Source: Liolophura sinensis (Eukaryota; Mollusca; Polyplacophora; Chitonida; Chitonidae). From it: a DNA stretch of 64,000 nucleotides. This document shows positions 1 through 11,497 of the stretch, in pieces. Each line of letters begins with the position of its first letter. Position 1 is the stretch's first letter. The position numbers and the translations under genes are program-made. The notes under the pieces were generated by a model. The model was given only the letters and a program-made list of their open reading frames with translations, was not told the DNA's origin and did no database searches. The stretch spans positions 7,750,501 to 7,814,500 of the forward strand of contig NC_088295.1 in assembly GCF_032854445.1 (NCBI RefSeq). The letters are read 5' to 3'.

Positions 1-2075
1 CAGCATGCTGTTAGCATTCCTGCTAAACGCTACTCTACCAAGAGGACGATAAACTGTCCGTAAATCGATACAGATTACAAACATATTTCTATCCCCTAAG
101 GCTAGTGAGCGCAAATCCAACTTGTAGCACCTCTCTTTCCATTCCCTGCCTACCTGTTTTGCCGATTTTTAAAATTATTTTCCATCACAAATATGTATTC
201 ATTTATAAAATCAAATATTCACATCAATCAATTTTATCATACAATATGTCGAGCTGTTATTCCAGATAACAGATCATTGTCGAGTTTAATTTAAATTATT
301 TATTCAAAGGCAGAGGCATTTTAGGTGCCTTAGACAGCTTGGTTATATAGGAGCCGGTACAAACGGACTTAACTTCTACTTTGCCAACAAAGAAATGCGG
401 TACGCGAAACATTAGTTACAGAAATCAAATGTAGTCAACTTAGCCCTTGAGGAAAGGAAGAGTTCATCTGGCAGACTGTTGATAATAACCCACGTGTTCT
501 CTATGTACACCTCTTACCACGCATAATGCAGACAAAAGTAAAAGATGTTTTCAGTTCAATTCCGTGACATGTACATAATTGAAAGCTGAAGACGCAACTA
601 TTGTATTCAAAGAAAAAGTAATTCTAACTGAAACTTGACTTCAAACTTTTGTGCATAAGTATTGCATTGCGCATTTTTTATACACAAATCTCTGCGCAGA
701 ATGTTTTTTTTTTCATGTTTGCTTGTGGTGGAAAGGATTAAATTTGTAATAACTAAATGGAATCCTCCCGAGAGAGTCCATTAAATACATCCACAGCGGC
801 CAGTGTTACGTGGAGATTATGGAACCTAAGTGGGATAAGCTTTTTGCCCTCCGCACCCCAAACCCCGGCCGCCATCTACACAATTGTCACACAACTATTG
901 TGCCATTGTGAGGCCACGGCTCGAGCAGTCCGGGATACAGATTGTAATAAAAACTGAGAAAACTGGCAGTGCCTGCAATCTCAAGTACATAACATATGTA
1001 TGACCTTTAAGGGTTAAAGCCTCATGTAAGACATCACTGCTGGAGTTAAGGTGCTTTCCACAGCAGTGTATGTATAGCAGCAAACATCGTTCCTCATTCT
1101 GTATGCTGTGCCATAACAGTGTTATTGGATAGAGGAAACTAGTCTGGGAAACTGAACCGGTGTTCCTGTCTGCTAGTGACAGTTGACATTTTCATGGCAT
1201 TGTACAACAAAAAATGAGAGAAAATGCTTCCCGCGTGACGCAAATGCAAGCTGTAAGATCAGGAAAGCTTTAATACCTACAGACAAGCTGACTGAGACAT
1301 TTTCTGTGAAGTAGTTGGAGAAGAAAATGTATCTGGGCCTCAACGTATGTGACTTGACTGACTTGATCATACCTTTGCGTATATTTTGGACTACAACGTC
1401 CGCGCTTTTTTGACCGGTTAAAAACGGACATGCATTAATGAACAAATACCAGTCCGATAATATATCATGTGTGAGACCTTATTATTTCACTGATCGTGTA
1501 TTCTTGTCCAGTGCCCTCCTTTATAGGTTAACAAGGGCTATTGTCCATACAATGTCTCGGAAGCCAAGGACAGATATTTCAGCATCGCCGACTCGCTAGG
1601 GATAGCAAGCAGCCGGGTTATACCGTAGTGCAACTGAACCTTAGGTTATGTGCTTCATCATTTGGACAGATGACATTTCTTAAATCCATATTAGTCCAGC
1701 TAAATATTCACCCATCTCTTATGCGAAACTTCATGCCTGACACCACAATTAAAGTAGTGTAGCATGTTAATGTCTGACAACACGATTAAGACAAGCTAGT
1801 ACGTTAACGCTGCTATGAAACCCTCCAAGCACTCGTTCTAGTATAAGGCTAATAAGCAAAGTTCCACTCTAAGTCGGTCTTTGGCAACAGAATTAAAAAC
1901 AGCCGCAAAATTCCGTTAGAATAATCCTAGGATATACACAGTGTAGCCTTCGCCAAGGTAATCCATCCTCAGACAAATTGCCAATGTGTCCAGGGAATCT
2001 CAAGGCAACAATTACAGGCGCCCACCATATTTCCATATCCTCGGACCTGACTTTACAGAATGGCCTTTACCTACG
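1..2075. other. No gene seen; probable intron 1 of the receptor gene
   Basis: AT-rich sequence with short homopolymer runs (for example T at about 705-713). Only short frames without domains are open on either strand. If the receptor gene runs leftward from 5213, this is intronic. No exon of the receptor was recognised here. Confidence 0.4.
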
Positions 2076-2166
2076 AACTCATCCAGCATTTCGTAAGTTA
2101 TAAAAGTATTAAATCTATTATATCTAAGATTAATACTTTTATAACTCGCGAAATGCTGGATGAGTT
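2076..2166. repeat. Near-perfect inverted repeat (36-bp arms, 19-nt loop)
   Basis: The left arm 2076-2111 begins AACTCATCCAGCATTTCG. The right arm 2131-2166 is its reverse complement apart from two adjacent mismatches (TA against CG). The loop is 2112-2130. Pairing stops sharply at both outer ends. This could be a palindromic MITE remnant, a hairpin RNA or a replication-slippage product. The sequence shows only the structure. Confidence 0.85.
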
Positions 2167-2491
2167 TAAATGTACAAATGGACAAATGGTATGAAAATAT
2201 CATTTTCTCGACGCCGGTAAGATTTTTCGATGGAGGGCGCAAAGGATTGAGCCGTGAAGTGTGAAACTAAGAGGGCGGATGAATGGAGGGTATAACCGAG
2301 TTCTCTGCCTTTCTACTTTACAACGACAAGTAATTCTCGCTAACATAGGTAAAAATACACCGTACCTTGTTTAGCCGCACCATTGGCCACAGGAAGGCTT
2401 GCGATTAGGAAGCAACTGAGGCGTACCTTAACAACCGTGTACTCCGGAAATCTCTGTTTATACCGGATATTCTCGAAAAAGGCTTAGCTGT

Positions 2492-2535
2492 TTTTCCTTT
2501 ACATCATACCGACTTTTCCTTTACATCATACCGAC
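2492..2535 (+). repeat. 22-bp perfect direct repeat, 2 copies
   Basis: The unit TTTTCCTTTACATCATACC plus GAC occurs twice in tandem without a mismatch (2492-2513 and 2514-2535). It is a simple recent slippage duplication. Confidence 0.9.
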
Positions 2536-2793
2536 TTTGTATAATACCGATACCTGTATTACGATAGTAAATTATATAGATTATTCTAGATTATAATTAA
2601 AATCCTTTTAGGATTTGGCAAGAAACAAGAAAAAGTCACGAACGATGCCTAAATTAAGCGATTTAAGATAACGCCGAATACAACCGTTAATCGAGGCAAC
2701 AAGAATAAAAATTTAAGTATTTAGTTCAACTTTAATACGAATTTTATTCACATTTTGTAAAACATGCAGGATACACTAAAAGTTGCTAAGGCC

Positions 2794-2969
2794 TGTTATA
2801 GGTCTGACGGTTATATACAGACTAACAGAGCGTTCAGTGTTATAGGTCTGACGGTTATATACAGACTAACAGAGCGTTCACTGTTATAGGTCTGACGGTT
2901 ATATACAGACTAACAGAGCGTTCAGTGTTATAGGTCTAACGGCTATGCACCGATTAACAGGTGCTTAGT
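2794..2969 (+). repeat. 44-bp minisatellite, 4 copies
   Basis: Units start at 2794, 2838, 2882 and 2926 with GTTATAGGTCTGACGG. The first three are nearly identical and the fourth is degenerate (CTAACGGCTATGCACCG). It lies inside the probable receptor intron. Confidence 0.9.
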
Positions 2970-3273
2970 GGTGTTTAATGCATTATGCGTGGCATAGCAG
3001 TAGAGGTGACAGTCTTGACATTTACAATAAATGTCATAAACTCCAAACAGATCACCAAGACATGTTGAGAGTTGGAGCGTTAACATAATAGACGATGGTT
3101 TCAGCCAGAGAATCACCTTAGTCCAAAAATAACCCTGGTACAGAAATCGTTGCATTTCTTAGAGTATTTTTGACACACAAAACTTTCCTATGTTCCGTTC
3201 GCAATAAAAGTTCACAGGGGCTGAACATGATTACCAATCGTTATATTTGCTATAATCGTAACATCGTACATTT

Positions 3274-3469
3274 TTAGACGAACTATATTGCTATAGACGT
3301 ACTATATTTATTGCTATAGACGCATTATGTTTATGGCTAAAGACGTACTATGTTTATTGCTATAGACGCACTTTATTTATTGCTATAGACGCACTATGTT
3401 TATTGCTATAGACGCACGATATTTATTGCTATAGACGCACTATATTTATTGCCATAGACGCACTATGTT
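3274..3469 (+). repeat. 23-bp minisatellite, about 8 copies
   Basis: The consensus unit is AGACGCACTATGTTTATTGC plus TAT, repeated with small changes (ACTTTATT, ACGATATT, ATTATGTT). The first copy is shorter. Confidence 0.85.
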
Positions 3470-5206
3470 AACTCCAGTATACTGGTAAAGCAGAACGCTA
3501 GTTCATCACATGCATTTCGGGACATGCAAGGGGCCATAACCATAGTAAAATATTTAATCATTTAAATAAATGCAATGGGCTTAAACATGTACCCGATCTA
3601 AATAACCTTCCAGATAGTATAAAAAACAACAACCCCCACTGAAACATTCGAATGTATCCAACGGCCAGTCTATAATTTTATGAGACAGTATGCCATTGGT
3701 ATATTCTGGTGTTAGCATTGGCTATTGGCAGATGAAAGCCATGCCTTAACCATGGTCTTAAAGTCTGTAAACAAGTAGTACTTTTTGAATGATGATTGAC
3801 TGTTATAAGACTAAATGCTGTACTTATATTGTGAGCTGATTTAGTATTTAAGTTGCGTGACTCTCTCGCCATACGTGTATATATATCTCTTAGATTCACC
3901 TCTTACCATTGGGGTTAAAGCCAATAAAATATTGTTTAGATACTGTATGGATATGGTAGCATTTTGCGGTTTTATTAACTTGTATCTACATTCTGTGTGG
4001 ATTTAGTACTTACATGTACTCTGCATTTTATGGCTATATATCTTTTCACCGTGAAAGTTAGTTCTTTTAAAGATGGCAAAATACATTGCCAAAGTATCGA
4101 GTCATAATGTGTTTTCCGGAATCACAATTCTCGTGAATTACGTTAAACTAATCAGTAGCATTTTGCTATGTTTCTTGCTATGATGAACATGATAGGCAAA
4201 TTTCCCGCCATTTTATGTGTTTTATATGTAACCATGTATACTGTGTCTTGTATGATCAAACGAGGTCGAGCAATAACGAAATTACAAATTTAAAGAGAAT
4301 ATTAACATTAATGTCTATTTAACAGGGAAAGGATAATCGATCAAAATGGAAGTAACGTCAGGATTTCCTCTAAGCCAACAGATATACTTGTAACATTTGT
4401 TCTGTTAGAGGAAACTTACCAACGCTTTAACGATTTAACAGCCTTAACAAACATAGTACAGTATAAAAACACAGGAAAGCATCTGCGGTATCTTAAGGTT
4501 TGCAGGGCGAAGTAGGCCTGTAGTGGAACCTGCTCGGATATCAGTGCAATGCATTGCAGCCTTTTGCTCATGTATAAATATGTGTAATCTAATAACTTGT
4601 AGGTCATGAACTAGGTTTTAGATGACCTAACAGCTGGCCTCATACTCAGTGTGTATGTGACAAGAAATAAAACAGCGCCGGGCAATTAGTATGTAATGAA
4701 TCATGAACACGAGATCCGTCTGCGTTTCAAATTCACGTTTATGGTTTAAATGTGTAAATTAACGTAAAACAATCAACAGTCCAGAAAGAATTTTTCAGAC
4801 GTCATGTAACTTAATATCGTGAAAAAAAGAATAAATTAAAGTATGCATTCACCTGCACATTAAAAAACATTCCAGAAAAACGTTTAAAACGGTCGTGTTT
4901 CCTTACGTGTGGCTTTCAATGAGTCTGACTGAACGCGTCCACGAAAGCATTGGCATTGACATGGCAGCGTTATAATATGAAATAATTGAAAACCGCAGTA
5001 TCTGTTTCCAGTCAAGGCTATCGCCGAGTTTTTTAAAACTTTTGTCCACGTTAGGATGTCTCAAATAAAAAATATCAAAAAAGAAAAAAACATCATAAGT
5101 AGGATCAGGTTAACATGAAGAAATTAGTGCGTGCAAAGTTTTGGAGAGAACGCAGGGGTGCTAAGTGTTAATACAGCACAGTTTGCTTGTTTGTGAACAG
5201 GTTATT
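3470..5206. other. No gene seen; probable intron 1 of the receptor gene
   Basis: AT-rich DNA directly downstream of the receptor donor on the minus strand. Open frames are at most about 75 codons, with no domain-like sequence, and I saw no second ligand-binding exon. Confidence 0.4.
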
Positions 5207-5212
5207 ACTCAC
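5207..5212 (-). other. Splice donor GTGAGT of the receptor exon
   Basis: Read on the minus strand, the exon end CCTAT is followed directly by GTGAGT. It falls at a codon boundary (phase 0) and right after the conserved NLPMISY segment, so it is the probable 5' splice site of intron 1. Confidence 0.75.
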
Positions 5213-5587
5213 ATAGGATATCATAGGCAGATTCCATGCGGCGGCTACACGAGCCTCCACAGTACACGTGTCCTCAGGCCCAAAGAACCCCACAGCCTTG
5301 TCCTCCCACTGCTCCGTCAAGCGACGAATACTCATCAGTTTGTCAGCATTTGTATCACTCCAGATAAATTCCAATTTGTGATGCGGTAAAACACTTCTGT
5401 TGTTGTTGATTTGAGTGATAGCATAGGTCATCGCCCCGGATATCACCCGACCCTGCTTCTCCCGAACGTACACCTTTGACCGATCGGCCATCAAATAGCC
5501 CAATTTTATTGTTCTTCCGGTGGCGCCCAAAATGGAAACAACGAACACGATTACGTACACAAAAAACAGACAGCTATAGATTGCCAT
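5213..5587 (-). CDS. First coding exon of a receptor guanylate cyclase (ligand-binding domain start), partial
   Basis: The exon encodes 125 residues. Receptor guanylate cyclases are single-pass membrane proteins that make cGMP when an extracellular ligand binds. Residues 1-24 form a hydrophobic signal peptide starting MAIYSC. Then follows the N-terminal lobe of a periplasmic-binding-like (ANF receptor) domain: IKLGYLMADR, GRVISGAMTYAITQINNN, LEFIWSDTNADK, FFGPEDTCTVEA and NLPMISY. This order matches insect Gyc76C-like and natriuretic-peptide-receptor-like cyclases. The start is the ATG at 5587, in a strong context (ACCATGG); the open frame continues upstream but without another ATG. The frame ends after a complete codon (TAT) at 5213, directly before GTGAGT at 5212-5207, a consensus splice donor. 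The few residues that remain open beyond it are intronic. The rest of the receptor (second lobe, membrane segment, kinase-like and cyclase domains) is not in this window as far as I can see. An orphan receptor with the same domain but no cyclase cannot be excluded. Confidence 0.82.
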
Positions 5588-5609
5588 GGTTAACCAGAGT
5601 AAATCCCAT
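5574..5609 (-). promoter_or_regulatory. Upstream ORF overlapping the receptor start codon
   Basis: An ATG lies 22 nt before the chosen receptor start, in a fair context (AACATGG) and in another frame. It opens a 12-codon ORF including its stop (MGFTLVNHGNL), which ends 11 nt inside the receptor coding sequence. If present in the mRNA it could lower receptor translation. That effect is inferred; only the ORF itself is seen. Confidence 0.4.
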
Positions 5610-5750
5610 GTTGGCACCACTATTTGTTAAGTGATGAAAAGACACACGTGCGGTCATGTTCTCCACGAGTGCCTTCATTGATGCTGGAGAGGACTTTTAA
5701 CAGGCACGCTGACCATTTCTTACCAACAGATCTGAGGGAGAATCACTCAC

Positions 5751-5994
5751 GTAGGCACAATTTTCCAGCGACTCGTGGACAGAGCACGACTTGACGAAGA
5801 CATCGTCGCGGAGACTTTTGGTGGCGGCTGTTGGGGAAAGTAGCGAGCGGCACACTGCTCGGCCAGTCAGTGATGAGCCGACGATTGGTCCGTGTTGTCT
5901 AGTTGTGTTGTGGAGAAGAGCGAGTCCAGCGAGAGGCTGCCGCAACGGACTGGGTGGAGCGGAGAGGACCAACCAACTGTCCCTGAGCTTTAAC
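5751..5994 (-). other. Candidate 5' non-coding exon of the receptor gene
   Basis: On the minus strand this GC-richer, CpG-containing block is preceded by an acceptor-like sequence (GTTGTGTTTTACAG, AG at 5996-5995). It ends at a donor-like TAC followed by GTGAGT (5750-5745). It lies just upstream of the receptor coding exon, with a gap of about 130-160 nt that could be a small intron, although the acceptor before the coding exon (AAATAG at about 5620) is weak. The block is open in one frame, but the peptide has no domain and no ATG start. The alternative is a single long 5' UTR or promoter. Confidence 0.3.
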
Positions 5995-6080
5995 CTGTAA
6001 AACACAACTCAGCTAATCAAACGACGGCGATATAATTGGCTCGCCAGCGCTATAACTAATACACAGCTCCGCATATAGTG
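5995..6080 (-). promoter_or_regulatory. Candidate promoter region of the receptor gene
   Basis: This lies upstream of the receptor gene on the minus strand. It holds a CCAAT motif next to a TATA-like stretch (GAGCCAATTATATCG, about 6039-6025) and a second TTATAG-like stretch. A further CCAAT sits inside the GC-rich block near 5890. No transcription start can be fixed from sequence alone. Confidence 0.25.
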
Positions 6081-9000
6081 GAGGACTGTATAATTGATTG
6101 GAGTTCTGGAATCTACCGGGCTTGTCAGGTGTCGTTAAGCCTGGCAATGGAGCGTACAATCGGGTGTCGAAGATCAGAAATATGATCCCCAAATACAAAG
6201 CATTTTGTTGGCCATTCAGCACAACCATATTACTGTTTATATGGATACTTCAGGTAAATAATGAAGAATGCCAATGCCTGCTAACTAACTTAAACTTCAC
6301 ATCAGATAATTACTAAAGATTGGCTACAATACAGTTTATCTGATTTAACAGATAAATAATCCACTATTTTAACGTTTAATGATTTTATCAGATCCCAAGA
6401 GTACACCGAAGTTATCCAGATATTTTTTTTCACATACTCTAATCTCATTATCAGTGTGTGTTAACTCACAATGTGCCAGAAGTGTATCAACTTGAAACCT
6501 CTGATTATGAAGGTACCAAAGAGAGGCGTTTAAAGGCGTATGCCTGAAATAAGGGCACAAGAACTTAAACGCTAGCAACGACGATCAGTTGTCCATGTAG
6601 CCAACTTCCCCAGAGCGTCAAAGGACGGCTGTGTATCGGGTGAGCGTATGTGCAAACCAGTTCTTTAGTAGAGATAATGAGTAAAGTGAGCAACTGGAGG
6701 CAACAAATCATATATGACACGGGCCCCGAGATACCCTCCTTCCCGGCCACTAGCAATGTGGCCCCATCAGAATCGACCGTGTGACCGGATATCTCAAGCC
6801 TTCTCGGGCGATGGGGCCCAGTTATTCTAAATAGATTACAGTGAGATGCTAGGTGGCAAGAGCGCTAGGTAATCTCACCTTAACAACATAGCCGAATTCG
6901 TGCTCCACGTGGCTGATAGCTTTGACTTGCCATGCTGTAATAGGCTACTACTCATTCTAATTAGTCGCAGATCTTACTAGCCGTACGGCATGAATCATAC
7001 TGTGCTTTGATAAACAGACTTTGAAAATCTCATGGAGCGAGGCCAATGGGTTTAGAATTTATAGGTAGTGTTTTCGATGAGCTGCGCATTCTTTCTATGA
7101 GACTAGAAGCCCGTTACCGCCATCCAGACATTTGACAGATAAATAATATGTCCAGTAATTCGAGCAATCCATCTGTTCGGAGTTATGGCCTTGGGATTCG
7201 CTTGAAGCAAAAACCCGCGTGCCAGATTACGATACGCATCGTCAGTTTCATGCATGCAAGCAGTGAATTAAACCGCTGATTGCATAGAGACAAAACCAGC
7301 GTGCTGGAGTCCAGCTGCACTGATTTGGATGGGGAACACTGGTCGTATAATTACACCGGCGTTTAGTGGAAACTTGACAATTCCGGGAAAACGAACATCA
7401 TCCGATCTTACTGAGCCTGGAGGTGATGCCAGTGATGAAGACAAGTTTATCAGTAAACATCTTCACTTCAGTGGTTTTCTAGATGACTGTTTCCTAGCTA
7501 AGAGTCCACCTTTCCAAAGCACCTTAAACCAATAACGAGGATCTATTCTCTCCGGAAGAGCGTGATCTACTACAACCAAGGTGACATCTCCTCGCAATGC
7601 AATTCGCAATTTATACAATAAAGCACAGTAATCAAATCAACACTGTCAGTCTGGCGACATTAATAACAATCATGCTGACATAATCTTGCTTCGTGAGGTT
7701 ACACAAGCGTGTAACGTACTGCTTTGAGCTGACATGATTGTTGCACCTCAGCACGTCAGGTTCGATGCGTCCTCATCGCGGCAAGCAAGATACCGTATAG
7801 GCATCAACACCTCGCGTGTTCTACCTAGCCAGATTTGTACAAAAGCTCTGTGACTTCACATATTACTAATATTGCAAGCAATGGACTTAACATATTAGTT
7901 ACCAGACTTATGTCAACCAAATTTCTCAGAACTTGGTTTGCCAAAATAGACAATATGACATGAAATGCCTGTGCAAGGTTGCCTGTTTATATTCAAGAGT
8001 GATGAGTGTTGCCAATATTCGCCTGCACATCTTGGGCAAGATGAATTTTCCAAGCTGTTAGACTCTCAAGAGGGCAATGTTCGAGAGCCCATTCAAGAAC
8101 AAATTAGCTCAATAGTTTATTTGATGAGAAAATGCAATCTAACAAAAGACTTTCGAATAGAAGTAATTTAGACTGCGTCTGCGGGCGTGGGTTGCAGCAC
8201 CAATAATATCCCGTGACTGAGACCGACTGATCGTCTCCAGGGACCAATTCCCATTGCCTGACCTCAACTAGAGGGAGATGTCAAATGAGACATTTGATAG
8301 AACCAATTCTTATTGTAATTATTGTGCAACCCGAGTACATGAGAGTAACCCATATTTTCACGAGGGTCTTGCATGGAAATGCATTTCTGTTATCAAACAT
8401 TAAAAATACAGTAGAAAACCTATAATTGTAACATATACTCCTAAGGACAATTTTTTTCCATAAGAGAATACTCCTTCATAAAATACGGAATATATAATAT
8501 TGCTAATAATTAATAAACAAAGGTTAATTGAAATATATCCCTGTAATTTACCTCATTGAGAGTATTATTAAGAAGCTCGGGACCTACATTTTCTGAAAGA
8601 ACTTAGGGAATTGAATATCAATCATAACAAATATATTTGGCCTTTTTAAATCATGGGAATTAAAATAGGAAAGTAAATGTTGATCCCGTTTATTAGGTGT
8701 TGGAAAATTTGACATTTCAGATGGCATTTACGATGCCTCACTTCACCGAGGAGGATATAGTTTAGCTGTTCCACAACGTGTGTGGAGATGAATGTTTTGA
8801 CTGTTAAACCGCCCACCACTCGTGGTGACAACAATCATGAGGAATGCCAACAGCTAAACTTATACTGAGTGATATCCTCAACAGCTTATATTCCGCTAAA
8901 TCACTAAAACCGCGCCAGCTTGTAGCACTATACACCCAGTAGGATGACAGGCTAGAATCGAGCATTTCCTGGTTCGGTAGCCGTTTTAGCAGAAAAATTC

Positions 9001-10033
9001 TGAAATGTGGCATTAAACACTATTCCAATTGGGAAATACGATTCGTCATCTTAAGCAACTGCAATCTCTACATGTTCTAATGAACGTTCGACTGTAAGAA
9101 AATTGTTTCGGCAGTGGGTCCTGCGTCTCGCTCACCTATAGCTTAGTACTAAATACACTTTAACAATATTCACCAGACATTTTGTGAGAATGTTCATTAA
9201 TTTCAACAGCTTTGCAATCAGAAAGGAATGACATGATTTTATTCTGGCATTGTCTCAAGAAATCTTTTACTTTTGCGGTCCTACACTATAAGGCCGGATA
9301 GCACGCTGTTTGACCACAACAGAACAATTTACTCAAGGTCATTCCGTGAATGTTTCACCTTGATACGTGTTCCATAATCTGAGCTGTGTTGTGAATCATG
9401 CAGCCGCTGAAGACCTCTTCACACCATACAGGAAGATATGAACACAGTTTGTTGCTTGGCGAAAAGGAAAACAAATGCAACAATTACAGCATAAGCAATA
9501 CGTGGCTTTTGGAACGTGTAAAATACTAAAGTGTAATAGGGCATTGTAGACAAATCGGTTTACTGTCCCTCACGGACGTACATTACCTCGACATTGTAAA
9601 TACTACGTGTGATGTGCCAGGTATCTCTGCTAATTCAGATGAATCCAGACTACAGACTGAAGGTCTGTATTTACAGTGCCATTGAAGATGTCCATGCTAC
9701 TAAATACGCCACATTGAGCACCCACTGTGAATACCAAGACGCTGTACCACTTGTAATATATGATACCTATATGTGATATTGACTATTCTGTCAATCCACC
9801 ACGGTCAGTCTGGCACTGGTCGTTGACATACACATATAGCTGTCCTAAATAGCTCGGTCTGAATGCTAGACAGACTAAGCAAACATCCCCGGTCATTATC
9901 TATCACTTGTTCTGTATTTAAGTGGACAAGGGCTATTCTTTAATTAAGAACAAGATCATTACCATTGGTATGGATTCTGTTTTAATAGGACTCGCTCTCA
10001 GTGAATGCCATTTAAAGTCATCAGAGCATTGTC
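6081..10033. other. Intergenic or intronic DNA, nothing recognised
   Basis: No frame above 75 codons on either strand resembles a known domain. The frames at 7329-7535 and 7965-8171 (+) are uninformative. No large repeat is visible. Confidence 0.4.
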
Positions 10034-10050
10034 AGGGTCAGCGTGACCCT
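10034..10050. promoter_or_regulatory. Palindromic ERE-like nuclear receptor element
   Basis: AGGGTCA GCG TGACCCT contains the perfect oestrogen-response consensus GGTCAnnnTGACC with 7-bp arms. Molluscs have an oestrogen receptor homologue that binds such elements. No gene is recognised close by, so function is unproven and a chance match is possible. Confidence 0.4.
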
Positions 10051-11265
10051 GTCAAAAGAAACAAAATGTTCTGAATATTATCTCTCCCGCTGTGAAGGTC
10101 TGTTATTTGGAGTAATCAAGTCCATCCTTCATCCGCAGAAATCCCCAGAGGTTTCATCATCCAGTGGAATGATATTTTAGTAATGTATCTAAAGATGAGG
10201 TATCATGATTTCTTCAAAGATAAAAGCGGTCTTTCACACTGTGTAGCACAACACTTATTGGTACACCTTTGATGTTAGACGCCTTGCTAAACTGACCTTT
10301 TGGCCCGCATCTTTATTTCACATCATTCAGAAAAAAGCGTTTGATAGAAATAACGTACAAGATATTACCATAGTTACTGTTTCGTAGAATAGAGCCGGCA
10401 TTCGTTTTGCGCTTCTTGTCTTATCTTTCACCTCACAATGGAACAATAATTCTGACATCCAAATCCCTATATAACCTTTATTTACTATTCATATACATGT
10501 TACTATACAAACCGCTATAAAAAAAATCAGATGCGCCACGCGCATATCACCGTAAGTTAATACTTGTTTTGCTTAATATGTTCAAACATTGTCTCGTAAC
10601 AAGGAGTCATTATAAGACTTTCAATAAGAAATTAGGTTGTTTCTGCAAAGCCGACTTTGCACAGGAGCGTAATTCCTTACGTAAAGCCCATAGCATTAAG
10701 TTCTACATACAAGAAAGCTTAAGACGCCACGCGACTCATCTGGTCATTCGCAGTTGGTTGCAGTCATTGATAGCCGTACCACTTTGGACCGAACCAGCAT
10801 ACACGAAAAAGTGATCGATTAATTGACATGTATCGTACACTTCGTCAAAGGATGCCGACAAATCGTGAAAACATACTTGTATTACATATCAATCGATATA
10901 TTGTTGGTGTTATTCTTCTTGGGTTACCCTTTATTATACAGACAGCGCACCACGGGTGTATCCATCTATAATACACAGTCTGGCTGACACAGAACTCTCT
11001 GTGAATATAAATGGGTGGGGCTAACTCGTACGTAGACCTGAACACTTCGTCTCCTCTTGGACACTGCTCGTCTTCCTCACATATTCAATGCGCTTGGCCT
11101 ACCACATCGCGAAAACAATGGAGAATCAATCTGTTACACCCCAACAGACATTTCAAATCACATGACCGGATAGCGATCTTCAGTCCAGAACGCGGAATGA
11201 GGGTTGCTTTGAAATAAAACATCTATCAATGTAAACAGACGTGACTTTAGCAGTTTGTCCTGCTC
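10051..11265. other. No gene or repeat recognised
   Basis: AT-rich unique-looking sequence. The longest plus-strand frame (10569-10814) has no domain and no splice support. Confidence 0.4.
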
Positions 11266-11277
11266 TAAATATATCCA

Positions 11278-11485
11278 TATATCAGCGCGGCGCAACGACC
11301 CTGAAGCCATTCACCAATGCGGTCGCTGTGAGTACAAGTTCAGCTCATATTGGCTTCCACACCCGCAGTACATGGGAAGGTCTTGCAGCAATCTGCGGGT
11401 GGTCGTGGGTTTCCCACCATAATGTTGGCCACAGTCGTATAAGTGACATTTTCTTGAGTACGACGTAAAACACCAATAAAATAAA
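11278..11485 (+). mobile_element. V-type SINE, 5'-truncated, with 12-bp target-site duplication
   Basis: Contains the tRNA B-box region (GCGGTCGCTGTGAGT), the conserved core (GGGAAGGTCTTGCAGCAATC) and the 3' domain (ACCATAATGTTGGCC, GTACGACGTAAAACACCAAT), ending in an ATAA-rich tail. The duplication TAAATATATCCA flanks it at 11266-11277 and 11486-11497. The A-box part is missing. The family resembles molluscan V-SINEs such as RUDI. Confidence 0.85.
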
Positions 11486-11497
11486 TAAATATATCCA

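Noticed and set aside
5697-6005. 102-codon minus-strand ORF upstream of the receptor as a protein
   Set aside because: No ATG start, no domain, and it lies where the 5' UTR is expected. Treated as a candidate leader exon.
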